DNA of 64,000 bases. Source: Sphingomonas sp. LHG3406-1 (GTDB taxonomy: Bacteria; Pseudomonadota; Alphaproteobacteria; Sphingomonadales; Sphingomonadaceae). Where the stretch lies: positions 1,116,001 through 1,180,000 of the forward strand of contig NZ_CP069128.1 in NCBI RefSeq assembly GCF_029637485.1. The letters run 5' to 3'. Both the position numbers and the translations under genes were made by a program. A model generated the notes under the pieces. That model saw only the letters and a list, made by a program, of their open reading frames with translations, made no database searches and had not been told where the DNA came from. Shown one piece after another: positions 47,008 through 56,842 of this stretch (its first letter is position 1; each line of letters opens with the position of its first letter).

Positions 47008-47441
47008 TCCGGATCCAGATTACCCGCCTGCCCCACGGGGAGGGCCTGCCGCTGCCCGCCTATGCCACCGCCCACGCCGCCGGCATGGACGTGGTCGCCG
47101 CCGAGGATCTCGACCTCCAGCCCGGCCAGCGCCACGCGGTCGCCACCGGCCTGCGCATCGCCATTCCCGAAGGCTATGAGGTGCAGGTCCGCCCCCGCTC
47201 GGGCCTTGCGCTCAAGCACGGCATCACCGTCCCCAACACGCCCGGCACCATCGACGCCGACTATCGCGGCGAAGTGAAGGTGATCGTCATCAATCACGGC
47301 AACGAGCCCTTCCCCATTCGCCGCGGCGAACGCATCGCCCAGCTGGTGCCGGCCGCGGTGACGCAGGCCGCCTGGGAGGAGGTCGAGGTGCTCGATCAGA
47401 CCGCGCGCGGCGAAGGCGGCTTCGGGAGCACGGGGCGTTGA
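47004..47441 (+). CDS. dut: dUTP pyrophosphatase
   Basis: 145 residues. Dut hydrolyses dUTP to dUMP, keeping uracil out of DNA. All trimer motifs are present: [11 protein letters not shown] (motif 1, near 21), [11 protein letters not shown] (2, near 65), [13 protein letters not shown] (3, near 80), RGERIAQLV (4, near 104) and the C-terminal phosphate-binding [10 protein letters not shown] (5). It is coupled to coaBC by a 4-base overlap. Confidence 0.97.
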   Translation: MIRIQITRLPHGEGLPLPAYATAHAAGMDVVAAEDLDLQPGQRHAVATGLRIAIPEGYEVQVRPRSGLALKHGITVPNTPGTIDADYRGEVKVIVINHGNEPFPIRRGERIAQLVPAAVTQAAWEEVEVLDQTARGEGGFGSTGR

Positions 47442-47453
47442 TGAATCATCCAA

Positions 47454-47591
47454 CCTCCCCGTTGCGAAGCAATGGGGAGGGGGACCGCTCCGCAACGCGG
47501 AGTGGTGGGGGGGCCGGCCGCCCTGCCCATGGCCCCTCCACCACTGCCTTCGTCAGCGGGCTCCCTTCCCACCGCTTCGCGTCAGGGAGGT
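47454..47591. repeat. Composite palindromic intergenic repeat between dut and moeB
   Basis: Four consecutive hairpins: CCTCCCC...GGGGAGG (47454-47480), a GCTCCGC/GCGGAG stem, GTGGTGGGGGGGCC pairing with GGCCCCTCCACCAC, and CTCCC...GGGAG. Its last arm supplies the GGGAGG ribosome site of the following gene. Confidence 0.75.
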
Positions 47592-47596
47592 AGAAG

Positions 47597-48367
47597 TTGC
47601 TTTCCGACGAGGAACTCACCCGCTACGCCCGCCAGATCGTCCTTCCGCAACTGGGAGGTGCCGGCCAGCAGCGCCTCAAGGCCGCGAAAGTGTCGGTGGT
47701 CGGTGCCGGCGGGATCGGCGCGGCGGTCATCCCGGCGCTCGCCGGCGCAGGCATCGGCCGCATCACCATCATCGATCCCGACCGGGCGGACCTCTCCAAC
47801 CTCCACCGCCAGCCCATCTACCGCTCGCGCGACGAGGGCGAGCCCAAGGCTGCGCTCGCCGCCCAGTTCGTGCGCCGGCTCAACCCCTTCGTCGAAGTCG
47901 CCGGAGTCGAGCGCGCCATCGGCCCCGACAATGCCGCCGCCCTCCTCGAGGGCCATGACCTCGTCATCGACGGCACCGACAATTTCGCAACCCGCCTCGC
48001 AGTCAGCGACGCCTGCGTCGGCCTCGGCCTGCCCCTGATCAGCGCCGCCGCCGCTCAATGGCAGGGCCAGGTCGCACTGTTCACGGGGAAACCCTGCTAC
48101 CGCTGCTTCGTCGGCGATGCCTTCGACGCCGACGATTGCGACAATTGCGCGGAGCTGGGCGTCACCGGCGCGCTGACCGGCCTCGCCGGCAACCTCGCCG
48201 CCCTCCTCGCCATCCGCTTTCTCGCGCATGCCGGCGAGGCGGAGCCAGGCAGGCTCACCCTGGTCGACGGCCTGAACGGCACCCAGCGATTGATCCGGAT
48301 CGTCGCCGACCCAGGCTGCAAGGCCTGCGGCGGCTCCGTCGGACGATCCGCTATTTCTCCTTCTTAG
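47597..48367 (+). CDS. moeB: HesA/MoeB/ThiF-family adenylyltransferase
   Basis: 256 residues from a TTG at 47597 behind a strong AGGGAGGTAGAAG. These enzymes adenylate the C-terminus of a small sulfur carrier (MoaD or ThiS). The Rossmann loop VVGAGGIGAAVIPALAGAG near 35, IIDPDRADLSNLHRQ near 58, DGTDNFATRLAVSDAC near 130, catalytic-cysteine loop DDCDNCAELGV near 178, and zinc cysteines CYRC and CKAC are present. MoeB and ThiF cannot be told apart from sequence alone. The last 17 bases overlap the 3' end of topA on the other strand. Confidence 0.88.
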   Translation: MLSDEELTRYARQIVLPQLGGAGQQRLKAAKVSVVGAGGIGAAVIPALAGAGIGRITIIDPDRADLSNLHRQPIYRSRDEGEPKAALAAQFVRRLNPFVEVAGVERAIGPDNAAALLEGHDLVIDGTDNFATRLAVSDACVGLGLPLISAAAAQWQGQVALFTGKPCYRCFVGDAFDADDCDNCAELGVTGALTGLAGNLAALLAIRFLAHAGEAEPGRLTLVDGLNGTQRLIRIVADPGCKACGGSVGRSAISPS

Positions 48368-50825
48368 GAGCCGCCTTCTTCCTTGCCGGCGCCTTCTTCT
48401 TGCCCTTGGCCGGCCCCTTGGCGGCCTTGGCGTCGATCAGCGCCACCGCCTCGTCCAGCGTCACCGCCTTCGGGTCCGCCGCCTTGGGCAGCGTGGCGTG
48501 GGTCGTCCCGTCGGTGACATAGGGACCGAACCGCCCTTCCATCACCTTCAGTTCCTTGGCGCTCTCCGGATGATTGCCGAGCACCGCCAGCGGCTCCCGG
48601 CTCCCGCCGCGGGCTCGGCCGCCCCCGCTCGCCGCATCGGCCAGCTTCGCCACCGCCGCGTTCATGCCGGTCTCGAACACCTCGGCGGTGCTCGCCAGCC
48701 GGGCATATTTGCCCTGGTGCTGCAGGTAGGGCCCGTAGCGCCCGATCGACGCCGTGATCATCTCCCCCGTCTCCGGATGCGTCCCGATCTCGCGCGGGAG
48801 GCTCAGCAGCCTCTTCGCCCAGTCGAGATCGACGCTCACGTCCTTGGGGATTGAAGCGCGCTTCTCCCCCTGCTCGACATAGGGTCCGAACCGCCCGCTC
48901 TTGAGCATGATGCCCTCGCCAAGATCCGCCGGTTCACCGCTCGACGCCGCGGCATCCCCGCCCTGACCGAACTTCCGGGTGAACTTGCATTCCGGATAGT
49001 TGGAGCAGGCGACGAACGCGCCGAACTTGCCGCCGCGCAGCGCCAGCCGCCCATTGCCGCACGCCGGGCACAGCCGCGGGTCGCTGCCGTCGCCCTTGTC
49101 GGGAAACAGCCAGGGCGAAAGGAATTCGTCGAGCGAGGCGGTCACCTCGCTCGGCTTCTGCTCCATCACCTCGCCCGCCTTGGGCTTGAAGTCGCGCCAG
49201 AAGCTTTCGAGAAGCTTCAACCAGTCCAGACGCCCACCGGACACGTCGTCCAGCTCATCCTCCAGCTCGGCCGTATAATCGTAGCTGACATATTTCTCGA
49301 AGAAACGCTCGAGGAAGGCCGTCACCAGCCGCCCGCTCTCCTCCGGGATGAAGCGCTGCTTTTCCAGCCGCACATATTCGCGGTCCTTCAGCGTCTGCAG
49401 CGTCGCCGCATAGGTCGACGGACGCCCGATGCCGAGCTCCTCCAGCCGCTTGACCAGGCTCGCTTCCGAATAGCGCGGCGGCGGCTGGGTGAAGCTCTGC
49501 ACGGCGTCGACGCCGAGCTTGTCCGGCCGGTCGCCCTTGGCGAGGTGCGGCATCTTCGCGCCATCCTCGTCCTCGGCCTTCTCGTCCCGTCCTTCCTCGT
49601 AGAGCGCGAGGAAGCCGGGGAAGAGCGTCACCTGCCCCGTCGCGCGCAGCCGCGCCCGGTCGTTAGCCAGCTCGACCGTGGTCCGCTCCAGCCGCGCCGC
49701 TGCCATCTGGCTGGCGAGCGCGCGGTTGAGCACCAACTCGTAGAGCCGCGCATGGTCGCCGCTGCCGGCCCGCTCTCTGGCGAAGTCGGTCGGCCGGATC
49801 GCCTCATGGGCCTCCTGCGCATTCTTGGCCTTGGACGTATATTGCCGCGGTTTGTCGGGCAGGTGCGCCGCGCCGAAGCGATCGGCGACGGCCTTGCGCG
49901 CGGCGCTGATCGCCTCGCCGGCCATCTGCACGCCGTCGGTCCGCATGTAGGTGATCAGCCCGTCCTCGTAGAGCTGCTGCGCCACCCGCATCGTGTGGCT
50001 GGCCGCGAAGCCCAGTTTGCGCGCCGCCTCCTGCTGCAGGGTCGAAGTGGTGAAGGGGGGGGGCGGATTGCGGGTGAAGGGCTTGGTCTCGACCGACGCG
50101 ACGGCGAAATGCCCCGCCTCGACCGCCTTCTTCGCCTCGGTCGCCGAGCCCTTGTCGCCGAGACTGAGCTTGTCGAGCTTCTTGCCGTCCAGCTCAACCA
50201 GACGCGCGGAGAACTCCTGGCCGGTCGCCGCGAAGCGCGCCGTCACCGTCCAATATTCCTGCGCGGTGAAGCGCTCGATCTCGGCCTCGCGGTCGACGAT
50301 CAGGCGCAGCGCGACCGACTGGACGCGTCCCGCGCTCTTGGCGCCGGGCAGCTTGCGCCACAGGATCGGTGACAGGGTGAAACCGACCAGATAATCGAGC
50401 GCCCGCCGCGCTCGATAGGCGTCGATGAGATCGTTATCGAGCTCGCGCGGGCTCGCCATCGCGTCCAGCACCGCCGACTTGGTGATGGCGTTGAAGGTGA
50501 CCCGGCGCACGTCCATTGGCAGCGCGCGGCGCTTCTTCAGCAGTTCCTGGACGTGCCAGCTGATCGCCTCGCCCTCGCGATCGGGGTCGGTGGCGAGGAT
50601 CAGCGTATCCGACGCCTTGGCCGCGTCGGCGATGGCTTTGACCTGCTTGGCCTTGTCGCCATAGGTCGCCCACTCCATCGCGAAGCCCTCGTCCGGGTTC
50701 ACCGACCCGTCCTTGGGCGGCAGGTCGCGGACGTGACCGTAGCTCGCCAGCACCTTGTGGCCCGGCCCCAGATACTTCTCGATGGTTTTCGCCTTGGCCG
50801 GCGATTCGACGACGACCAGCTTCAT
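48351..50825 (-). CDS. topA: DNA topoisomerase I (type IA)
   Basis: 824 residues. TopA relaxes negative supercoils. The TOPRIM domain (VVVESPAKAKTIEKYLG at 4-20, DPDREGEAISWHV near 108) and the active-site GLITYMRTDG with Tyr near 295 are intact. Three zinc-ribbon or repeat units follow: CPACGNGRLALRGGKFGAFVACSNYPEC (in part) near 592, then LKSGRFGPYVEQG, SIGRYGPYLQHQ and MEGRFGPYVTDG repeats. A Lys/Ala-rich tail (KGPAKGKKKAPARKKAAPKK) binds DNA. dprA is normally next to topA in this group; here two unrelated genes separate them. Confidence 0.97.
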   Translation of the reverse strand: MKLVVVESPAKAKTIEKYLGPGHKVLASYGHVRDLPPKDGSVNPDEGFAMEWATYGDKAKQVKAIADAAKASDTLILATDPDREGEAISWHVQELLKKRRALPMDVRRVTFNAITKSAVLDAMASPRELDNDLIDAYRARRALDYLVGFTLSPILWRKLPGAKSAGRVQSVALRLIVDREAEIERFTAQEYWTVTARFAATGQEFSARLVELDGKKLDKLSLGDKGSATEAKKAVEAGHFAVASVETKPFTRNPPPPFTTSTLQQEAARKLGFAASHTMRVAQQLYEDGLITYMRTDGVQMAGEAISAARKAVADRFGAAHLPDKPRQYTSKAKNAQEAHEAIRPTDFARERAGSGDHARLYELVLNRALASQMAAARLERTTVELANDRARLRATGQVTLFPGFLALYEEGRDEKAEDEDGAKMPHLAKGDRPDKLGVDAVQSFTQPPPRYSEASLVKRLEELGIGRPSTYAATLQTLKDREYVRLEKQRFIPEESGRLVTAFLERFFEKYVSYDYTAELEDELDDVSGGRLDWLKLLESFWRDFKPKAGEVMEQKPSEVTASLDEFLSPWLFPDKGDGSDPRLCPACGNGRLALRGGKFGAFVACSNYPECKFTRKFGQGGDAAASSGEPADLGEGIMLKSGRFGPYVEQGEKRASIPKDVSVDLDWAKRLLSLPREIGTHPETGEMITASIGRYGPYLQHQGKYARLASTAEVFETGMNAAVAKLADAASGGGRARGGSREPLAVLGNHPESAKELKVMEGRFGPYVTDGTTHATLPKAADPKAVTLDEAVALIDAKAAKGPAKGKKKAPARKKAAPKKEK

Positions 50826-50946
50826 TTTCGATTGCCTTCACGCATACGCACGAGGGTGGGGACCGGCGGACAGCCTCGTCAAGGCGGTTCCTTGGCCGGG
50901 CGCGACGGACAGGCTAGGGCGTTGCGGCCCAAGGGGGAGTGTAAGC

Positions 50947-51429
50947 ATGTTCGCCGTCATCATCGCCGCCGCGCTCGCCGTGTCGCCGGAGAGCCTCGTT
51001 CGTCCGCCGCTCGATGGCTTCATCGTCGGCAATGAGCAGAGCGCCGGCCCGATGAGCCTCAAGGAGGAAGTGCCGGCGGGCGAGACGGTGCAGCAGTGGA
51101 CGCGCATGGTCACGACCCAGCGCCTCGGCGGCCTCGCTGGCCGCCTCTCTGCAAGCGACTTTCTCGAGCGGCTCGCCGCCATGGCGACCGGCTCCTGTCC
51201 GGGCGCGACGGCAGGCACCGTGACCGAGACCGGCGGCGCCGCGACCGTCCGCCTTGATTGCCCGCGCAATCCGACCACCGGCCTGCCAGAGACCTTCATC
51301 GCCAAGGCGATGATGGGAGCGAGCGACCTTTACATCGTCCAGATCGCCTGGCGCCGGGTCCCGACCAGCCAAGACATCGGCTGGAGCGAGACCTATCTCG
51401 GCAAGGTCAGCCTCAAGCCCGCAAACTGA
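50947..51429 (+). CDS. Small exported protein of unknown function
   Basis: 160 residues from the ATG at 50947 behind GGGGGAGTG. A weak signal peptide (MFAVIIAAALAVS) precedes a compact domain with PPLDGFIVGNEQSAGPMSLKEEVP (in part), WTRMVTTQRLGG near 57, two cysteines near 85 and 105, and IAWRRVPTSQDIGW near 137. I recognise no family. It is divergent from topA (121-bp gap) and convergent with the vWA gene, inserted into the usual topA-dprA neighbourhood. Confidence 0.7.
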   Translation: MFAVIIAAALAVSPESLVRPPLDGFIVGNEQSAGPMSLKEEVPAGETVQQWTRMVTTQRLGGLAGRLSASDFLERLAAMATGSCPGATAGTVTETGGAATVRLDCPRNPTTGLPETFIAKAMMGASDLYIVQIAWRRVPTSQDIGWSETYLGKVSLKPAN

Positions 51430-51475
51430 CGGCGGCACGCCGCCAAGCGGCAGCCGCAGCTTCGGCGCGCCACGG

Positions 51476-53002
51476 TCAGTCGGCCACGCCCCAGGGTGGC
51501 GGCGGAACGGGCCTCACCTTCGGCGGCAGTCCGCAACGGCCCTGGTCATAGTCGCCGTTGACCCGAATGACCTCGCCCTCGCGCGGCTCGAGCCGACGGC
51601 CGGTCAGCTGGCTGTCGAGCACCCGGCGGATGGTCGAAGCGAGGCTGGTCACCACGTAACAGGCGATCTCGGGCTCCTTGTGGCGATTGCCGATTCCGCT
51701 GTCATCGGTGAGGAAGACGTAGCGCGACTGAGTCAGCGCCGCACTCAGCCGCATAAAATATTCGGCGCGGTCGTCGAGCCCCGACGACGCGACCGGGACG
51801 ATCCGGATGCCCTTGGCACGGGCGGCCTCCGCAGCGGCCCATGCCCGGCCCATCTTGTCGTCGTGGGGCGGCGCGTCGGCGACGAGCATCAGGCTCTTGA
51901 CCGCCTCCGGTCGCCAGTCCTGCTCGACCGCGCGCGCCAGCGCCTCATCGACTGCCTCCGGCATGTCTCCGCCACCATGGCCGCGCTGCTGGGCGATCGA
52001 GGCCTGGAGCGCGTCGAGGTCACTCGACAAACGGTAGGTGCGGGTGACGAAATCATCGCCGATGTCACGATAGGCGACCAGCCCTACCCGCAAGTCGAGC
52101 TGCGGATGGCGGCGCTTGAGATCGACCAGGATTTCCCTCAGCTCCGACTTGAGGAAGGCGATCTCGTCGCCCATCGAACCGGTGCAGTCGAGCACGACCA
52201 TCAGGTCCATCGCCCGGACTGGGGCCGGGGCGCCGCCAATCACCAGCCGGTGCTGCTGCCCGCCCCGTCCCCCGGCCAGTCTGATCTCCCTTTTCTCGCT
52301 CCCGGCATGGATGACGAGCCGCTCGCTGAGCCGGTCGAGCTCGGGGAAGAAGACGACCCGGCCGTCGCTGGCGGTCGCCAGTTCGAGCCTGTTGCCGTCG
52401 GCGCACTCGAGCGTCACCCGTTCCAGCGCCCGCGGCTGCCCACGGTCGTCGCGCAACTCGACGGTCAGGCTGCGGCGGGTATCGAGCAGCGGTAGAACCG
52501 AGATCTGCTGGCCGAGGCTGCGCTTGGAATGGACGAACCAGGCGAAATGCTCGGGATTGAGGAGATCGTCATGGTCGCCGGACGTCAGCAGGCCGGCCGG
52601 CGGTCCGTTGCCCTGACCCCGCATGCCCCTTCGCTCCCGCCGAGTCAGGGCGCCGGGCGAGTAGCCCGTGACCGAGCTGCCGGTGACGACGATCGAGTCG
52701 GCCCCGTCCCCATCGCTCTCCGCCATCGGCGCTGGCGGCGGCGGCGGCGGCGGCGGCGGCACCGGGCAGGTTTCGGTCACCAAAATGACCGAGCCGTCGG
52801 GGCAGACCTGCGTCTCGGCCGGCGTGCCATCGGGCTGAGCATAAGCCGCCTGCTGGAACAGCCCGGCGGCGGTGCGCATCGCCTGCGCCTCGACTGGCAG
52901 CGGCGCCATCAGCGGAGCGCGCCGGCAATAATCCTGCGCCAGCGAGGTCGCGGAGACACTCGCAAGCGCCATCCCCAACACTGCATGTCGGCATGCTCCC
53001 AT
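51476..53002 (-). CDS. Exported von Willebrand factor type A domain protein
   Basis: 508 residues from an ATG at 53002 with GGGGAG eight bases before it; the longer frame upstream into dprA is a shadow. A signal peptide (VLGMALASVSATSLAQ) is followed by a polyproline run of nine Pro near 85-95, a beta-rich middle, and a vWA domain from about 265. The MIDAS is intact: VVLDCTGSMGDEIAF near 272 (DxxGS variant), Thr/Asp positions downstream and GGDMPEAVDEALARAV near 345. Such domains bind ligands through a metal ion. The function is unknown; an envelope adhesion or assembly role is plausible. It sits 4 bp from dprA on the same strand. Confidence 0.82.
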   Translation of the reverse strand: MGACRHAVLGMALASVSATSLAQDYCRRAPLMAPLPVEAQAMRTAAGLFQQAAYAQPDGTPAETQVCPDGSVILVTETCPVPPPPPPPPPAPMAESDGDGADSIVVTGSSVTGYSPGALTRRERRGMRGQGNGPPAGLLTSGDHDDLLNPEHFAWFVHSKRSLGQQISVLPLLDTRRSLTVELRDDRGQPRALERVTLECADGNRLELATASDGRVVFFPELDRLSERLVIHAGSEKREIRLAGGRGGQQHRLVIGGAPAPVRAMDLMVVLDCTGSMGDEIAFLKSELREILVDLKRRHPQLDLRVGLVAYRDIGDDFVTRTYRLSSDLDALQASIAQQRGHGGGDMPEAVDEALARAVEQDWRPEAVKSLMLVADAPPHDDKMGRAWAAAEAARAKGIRIVPVASSGLDDRAEYFMRLSAALTQSRYVFLTDDSGIGNRHKEPEIACYVVTSLASTIRRVLDSQLTGRRLEPREGEVIRVNGDYDQGRCGLPPKVRPVPPPPWGVAD

Positions 53003-53006
53003 TGTA

Positions 53007-54119
53007 CTACTCCCCTTGACGAAAGCTGACCTTTCCCCCGGCATGCCGGTCGAGCCGGCCCGCAAGATCCAGTTCCAGCAGGACCAGCTGCACGGCGCCG
53101 GGCTCGAGACCAGACAACCGGACGATCTCGTCCACGGGCGCCGGCGACGGTCCAAGCAGTTCCTCGACAGTGCGCCGCTCCGCTTCACCCGGCTCGTCCG
53201 TCGTCCCGGCGAAGCCTGGGACCTCGGAAGCAGCCGAGAACAGGTCCCTTTGCGACCGCACCCGGCCCAGCCCGGGCCGAAGTGCCTCAAGCACCTCGGC
53301 TGCATTCTGGACCAGGGTCGCTCCGTCGCGGATGAGGCCATTGCAGCCTTGCGCCCGTGGATCGAGCGGGCTGCCGGGCACCGCCATCACCTCGCGCCCC
53401 ATTTCGGCCGCCAGCCGTGCGGTGATCAGCGAGCCCGATCGCGGCGCCGCCTCGACCACGATCGTCCCGGGGCAGAGCCCAGCGATGATCCGGTTGCGAT
53501 AGGGGAAATGGCGGGCGCGCGGCTCGGTCCCGGGCGGCATCTCGGCCAGCACCAGCCCCCTTTCCGCCACCGCGCGCTGCAGCCGCTCATTCTCGGGCGG
53601 GTAGAAGTTGTCGAGCCCGCCGGCGATTACGCCAACCGTGCCCGTGTCCAGCGCCCCCTCATGCGCCGCCGCATCGATCCCGCGCGCAAGCCCCGACACG
53701 ACCACGGTCCCCTCGCGCCCCAGTTCGTGGGCAAGGCCGCGCGCGAAGCGGCAGGCCGCGGCGCTGGCGTTGCGCGCCCCCACCATCGCCACCATCGGCT
53801 GGTCGAGAAGGCCAATGTCGCCAAGCGCCGTCAGCAGCGGCGGCGCATTGTCGGCCTCGGCCAGCAGCGGCGGATAGAGGCCCTGCCCGATGCTGAGGTA
53901 GCGCCCGCCGATCGCCTCGACCCGGTCGCGCTCGCGCCGCGCCTGGTCCTCGCCGAACAGCGCCGGCATCCGCCCGCCGCCGCGCGCGGCAAGGTCCGGC
54001 ACGGCCCGAAGCGCCGCCTCGGCACTGCCGAAGCGCAGGAGCAGCTGACGAAAGGTGATGGGCCCGATGCTCTGCGACCGGATCAGGCGGATCCGGGCGA
54101 GGAGATCGGCCTCGCTCAA
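53007..54119 (-). CDS. dprA: DNA-processing protein DprA
   Basis: 370 residues from a TTG at 54119 that overlaps the plsY stop (TTGA). DprA loads RecA on incoming single-stranded DNA during transformation. The SMF Rossmann core is complete: [21 protein letters not shown] (in part) near 118, [19 protein letters not shown] (in part) near 145, [23 protein letters not shown] (in part) near 222, and [20 protein letters not shown] (in part) near 260. A winged-helix C-terminus follows ([22 protein letters not shown], in part). The open frame continues far upstream through plsY, but that extension is not coding. Confidence 0.94.
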   Translation of the reverse strand: MSEADLLARIRLIRSQSIGPITFRQLLLRFGSAEAALRAVPDLAARGGGRMPALFGEDQARRERDRVEAIGGRYLSIGQGLYPPLLAEADNAPPLLTALGDIGLLDQPMVAMVGARNASAAACRFARGLAHELGREGTVVVSGLARGIDAAAHEGALDTGTVGVIAGGLDNFYPPENERLQRAVAERGLVLAEMPPGTEPRARHFPYRNRIIAGLCPGTIVVEAAPRSGSLITARLAAEMGREVMAVPGSPLDPRAQGCNGLIRDGATLVQNAAEVLEALRPGLGRVRSQRDLFSAASEVPGFAGTTDEPGEAERRTVEELLGPSPAPVDEIVRLSGLEPGAVQLVLLELDLAGRLDRHAGGKVSFRQGE

Positions 54120-54706
54120 GCCCTGCTCCGCCCGACCCGCGGCTCGGTCCCGGCGCGAAGGCGAACGATGTTCTCCTTGTGCTTCCAGATGACCAGGACG
54201 CTCAGCCCGGCGAGCAGCGGCAGCAGGTCCGACCGATCCCTGAACGCCGCCAGCAGCGGTGCCGACAGCGCCGCCGTCATGCCCGCAACCGAGGAGATAC
54301 GGACGAGCAGCAGGAAGGCGATCCACAACCCCGCGTACAGCGCCGCCGCCGGCGGGAAGAGCGGGATCAGCACGCCGAGATAGGTTGCCACCCCCTTGCC
54401 GCCGCGGAACTTCAGCCAGACGGGATAGAGATGCCCGATCATCGCCCCGCCCGCCGCCGCAATCTCGTAGCCGGGCAGGAAGCGCTGCGCGATCAGCACC
54501 GCCGCCGTCCCCTTCAGCGCATCCAGCACCAGCGTCGCCGCCGCCAGCCCCTTGGACCCGGTCCGAAGCACGTTGGTCGCGCCGATATTGCCCGAGCCGA
54601 TGGTCCTGATGTCCCCCCGCCCGGTCAGCCGCGTCAGGATCAGCCCGAAGGGAATGGAACCGAGCGCATAACCAAGCGCGAGGGCGAGAAGCAGGCCTTG
54701 AGACAT
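54116..54706 (-). CDS. plsY: Glycerol-3-phosphate acyltransferase
   Basis: 196 residues from the ATG at 54706. PlsY is the integral membrane enzyme that acylates glycerol 3-phosphate with acyl phosphate to start phospholipid synthesis. Five or so hydrophobic segments and the three family motifs are visible: [33 protein letters not shown] (in part, motif 1, near 12-45), [17 protein letters not shown] (motif 2, near 90) and [11 protein letters not shown] (motif 3, near 173). Coupled to dprA by a 4-base overlap. Confidence 0.95.
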   Translation of the reverse strand: MSQGLLLALALGYALGSIPFGLILTRLTGRGDIRTIGSGNIGATNVLRTGSKGLAAATLVLDALKGTAAVLIAQRFLPGYEIAAAGGAMIGHLYPVWLKFRGGKGVATYLGVLIPLFPPAAALYAGLWIAFLLLVRISSVAGMTAALSAPLLAAFRDRSDLLPLLAGLSVLVIWKHKENIVRLRAGTEPRVGRSRA

Positions 54707-54764
54707 TGGAGCCAAGGCTAGTCAGCATTGCGCCGACGCGCAACGACCGCATAAGGCCGCCTGC

Positions 54765-55544
54765 GTGAAGCCCGAAACCCCTCTCCTCTTTTTCGATTCC
54801 GGCGTCGGGGGCCTCAGCGTCCTCGGACCCACTCGCGCGCTTCTGCCGACCGCGCCGATCGTCTATGTCGCCGACAGCGCCGCCTTTCCCTACGGCACCC
54901 GCTCCGAAGCCGAGATCGCGGCGCGTGTGCCGGCCCTGCTTGGCCGGCTGACCGAGCGCTTCCGGCCGCGCATCGCCGTCATCGCCTGCAACACCGCCTC
55001 GACCATCGCCCTCGCCTATGTCCGCGCCGCGCTCGACATTCCGGTGGTCGGCACCGTGCCCGCGATCAAGCCGGCGGCCGAACAGTCGCGGACCCGCATC
55101 ATCGGCGTGCTCGGAACTCCTGCAACCGTCCGCCAGCCCTATGTCGACGACCTCGCCGCCCGCTTCGCTGCCGACTGCACCGTCCTCCGCCACGGCTCGG
55201 CCGAGCTAGTCGAGCTGGCCGAACGCAAGCTTGCCGGGGAGGCCATCGACTCCGCCGACATCGACGCCGCCGTTGCCCCGCTCACGGGCCAGGGGATGGA
55301 CGTGGTCGTCCTCGCCTGCACCCACTTCCCGCTGCTCAGCAAGGAGCTCGCGGCGGCCCTCCCCGGCGTCGCGCAGGTGGACGGCGGCCCCGGCATCGCG
55401 CGCCGCATCGCCCATCTCACCGCCGGGCAGCCATGGCCGGTTCAGCCGCCGCCCGGCATTGCCGTCTTCACCGGGGAAGGACCGGCGCCCGCAGTCGCCG
55501 CAGCTTTGACCGACTTCGGCATCGGTGACCTAAGAAACATTTGA
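54765..55544 (+). CDS. murI: Glutamate racemase
   Basis: 259 residues from a GTG at 54765 behind AAGG. MurI makes D-glutamate for peptidoglycan. The two catalytic cysteines are seen in VIACNTASTIAL near 73 and VLACTHFPLLSKEL near 183, and the N-terminal FFDSGVGGLSVL (8-19) is canonical. It is divergent from plsY (58-bp gap) and 83 bp upstream of hemA. Confidence 0.96.
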   Translation: MKPETPLLFFDSGVGGLSVLGPTRALLPTAPIVYVADSAAFPYGTRSEAEIAARVPALLGRLTERFRPRIAVIACNTASTIALAYVRAALDIPVVGTVPAIKPAAEQSRTRIIGVLGTPATVRQPYVDDLAARFAADCTVLRHGSAELVELAERKLAGEAIDSADIDAAVAPLTGQGMDVVVLACTHFPLLSKELAAALPGVAQVDGGPGIARRIAHLTAGQPWPVQPPPGIAVFTGEGPAPAVAAALTDFGIGDLRNI

Positions 55545-55554
55545 ACTACGTAGA

Positions 55555-55573
55555 ATTGCGAGTCGTTCGCATT
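55555..55573. promoter_or_regulatory. Fur/Irr-like iron box upstream of hemA
   Basis: ATTGCGAGTCGTTCGCATT is a palindrome with arms TGCGA and TCGCA around GTCGT. It resembles the TTGCGAnTnnTTCGCAA operator of alphaproteobacterial Fur-family regulators. It sits 54 bp upstream of the hemA GTG, where it would link haem synthesis to iron supply. Confidence 0.5.
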
Positions 55574-55627
55574 GGCCTTGCCGCGTAGCTTGGGTTAAGG
55601 GCGCGACCGAGCAAGAGGCAAGAGCGA

Positions 55628-56842
55628 GTGGATTACCAGAACGTCTTCAAGGCCGCCATCGACCGGCTGCACGACGAAGGCCGCTACCGGGTCTTCATCG
55701 ACATTCTGCGCAACAAGGGGTCATATCCCAACGCGCGCTGCTTTGCCGGCCACAACGGACCGAAGCCGATCACCGTGTGGTGCTCGAACGACTACCTCGG
55801 CATGGGCCAGCACCCAGCCGTCATCGCGGCCATGGAAGAAGCGCTGCACGACGTTGGTGCCGGTTCGGGCGGCACCCGCAACATCGGCGGCAACACCCAC
55901 TACCACGTCAACCTCGAGGCCGAGCTCGCCGACCTTCACGGCAAGGAAGCGGCGCTGCTGTTCACCAGCGGCTACGTCTCGAACGAGGCGGCCCTGTCGA
56001 CCCTCGGAAAGCTCCTGCCCGGCTGCGTCATCTTTTCGGACGAACTCAACCACGCCTCGATGATCGCGGGCATCAAGAATTCGGGCTGCGAGAAGAAGAT
56101 CTTCCGCCACAACGACCTCGCCCACCTCGAGGAACTGCTCGAGGCCGAGGATCCCGACCGGCCCAAGCTGATCGCCTTCGAAAGCGTCTATTCGATGGAC
56201 GGCGACATCGCCCCGATCGCCGCCATCTGCGACCTCGCCGACCGCTACGGCGCCATCACCTACCTCGACGAAGTTCATGCCGTCGGCATGTACGGGACCC
56301 GCGGCGGCGGCATCTCCGAGCGCGACGCGGTCGCCGACCGGGTCACCATCATCGAGGGCACGCTCGGCAAGGCGTTCGGCGTGATGGGCGGCTACATCGC
56401 CGCCGCCCGCGACATCGTCGACTGCATCCGCAGCTATGCGCCGGGCTTCATCTTCACCACCTCGCTGTCGCCCGTGCTGGTCGCCGGCGCCCTGGCGAGC
56501 GTCCGCCACCTCAAGCAGAGCGCCGAGGAGCGCGAGGGCCAGCAGGCCGCCGCCGCCATGCTCAAGCGCAAGTTCGCCGACGCCGGCCTGCCGGTGATGG
56601 ACTCGGTCACGCACATCGTGCCGCTGCTGGTCGGCTGCCCGATGAAGGCCAAGCGGATTAGCGACATCCTGCTCGCGGAATACGGCTTCTACGTGCAGCC
56701 GATCAACTATCCGACCGTCCCCCGCGGGACCGAGCGCCTCCGCTTCACCCCCGGCCCGACGCACAGCGCCGAGATGCAGGACGAACTGACCGGCGCCCTG
56801 GTCGAGATCTGGGACCGTTTGGAAATGCGCGAAGCGGCCTAG
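55628..56842 (+). CDS. hemA: 5-aminolevulinate synthase (ALAS)
   Basis: 404 residues from a GTG at 55628 behind AAGAGG. ALAS condenses glycine and succinyl-CoA, the committed haem step of alphaproteobacteria. The N-terminal [13 protein letters not shown] near 48 and [13 protein letters not shown] near 82, substrate region [13 protein letters not shown] near 185, [11 protein letters not shown] near 214, and [13 protein letters not shown] with the PLP Lys near 248 are all present. A Fur-like palindrome upstream suggests iron control. Confidence 0.97.
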   Translation: MDYQNVFKAAIDRLHDEGRYRVFIDILRNKGSYPNARCFAGHNGPKPITVWCSNDYLGMGQHPAVIAAMEEALHDVGAGSGGTRNIGGNTHYHVNLEAELADLHGKEAALLFTSGYVSNEAALSTLGKLLPGCVIFSDELNHASMIAGIKNSGCEKKIFRHNDLAHLEELLEAEDPDRPKLIAFESVYSMDGDIAPIAAICDLADRYGAITYLDEVHAVGMYGTRGGGISERDAVADRVTIIEGTLGKAFGVMGGYIAAARDIVDCIRSYAPGFIFTTSLSPVLVAGALASVRHLKQSAEEREGQQAAAAMLKRKFADAGLPVMDSVTHIVPLLVGCPMKAKRISDILLAEYGFYVQPINYPTVPRGTERLRFTPGPTHSAEMQDELTGALVEIWDRLEMREAA

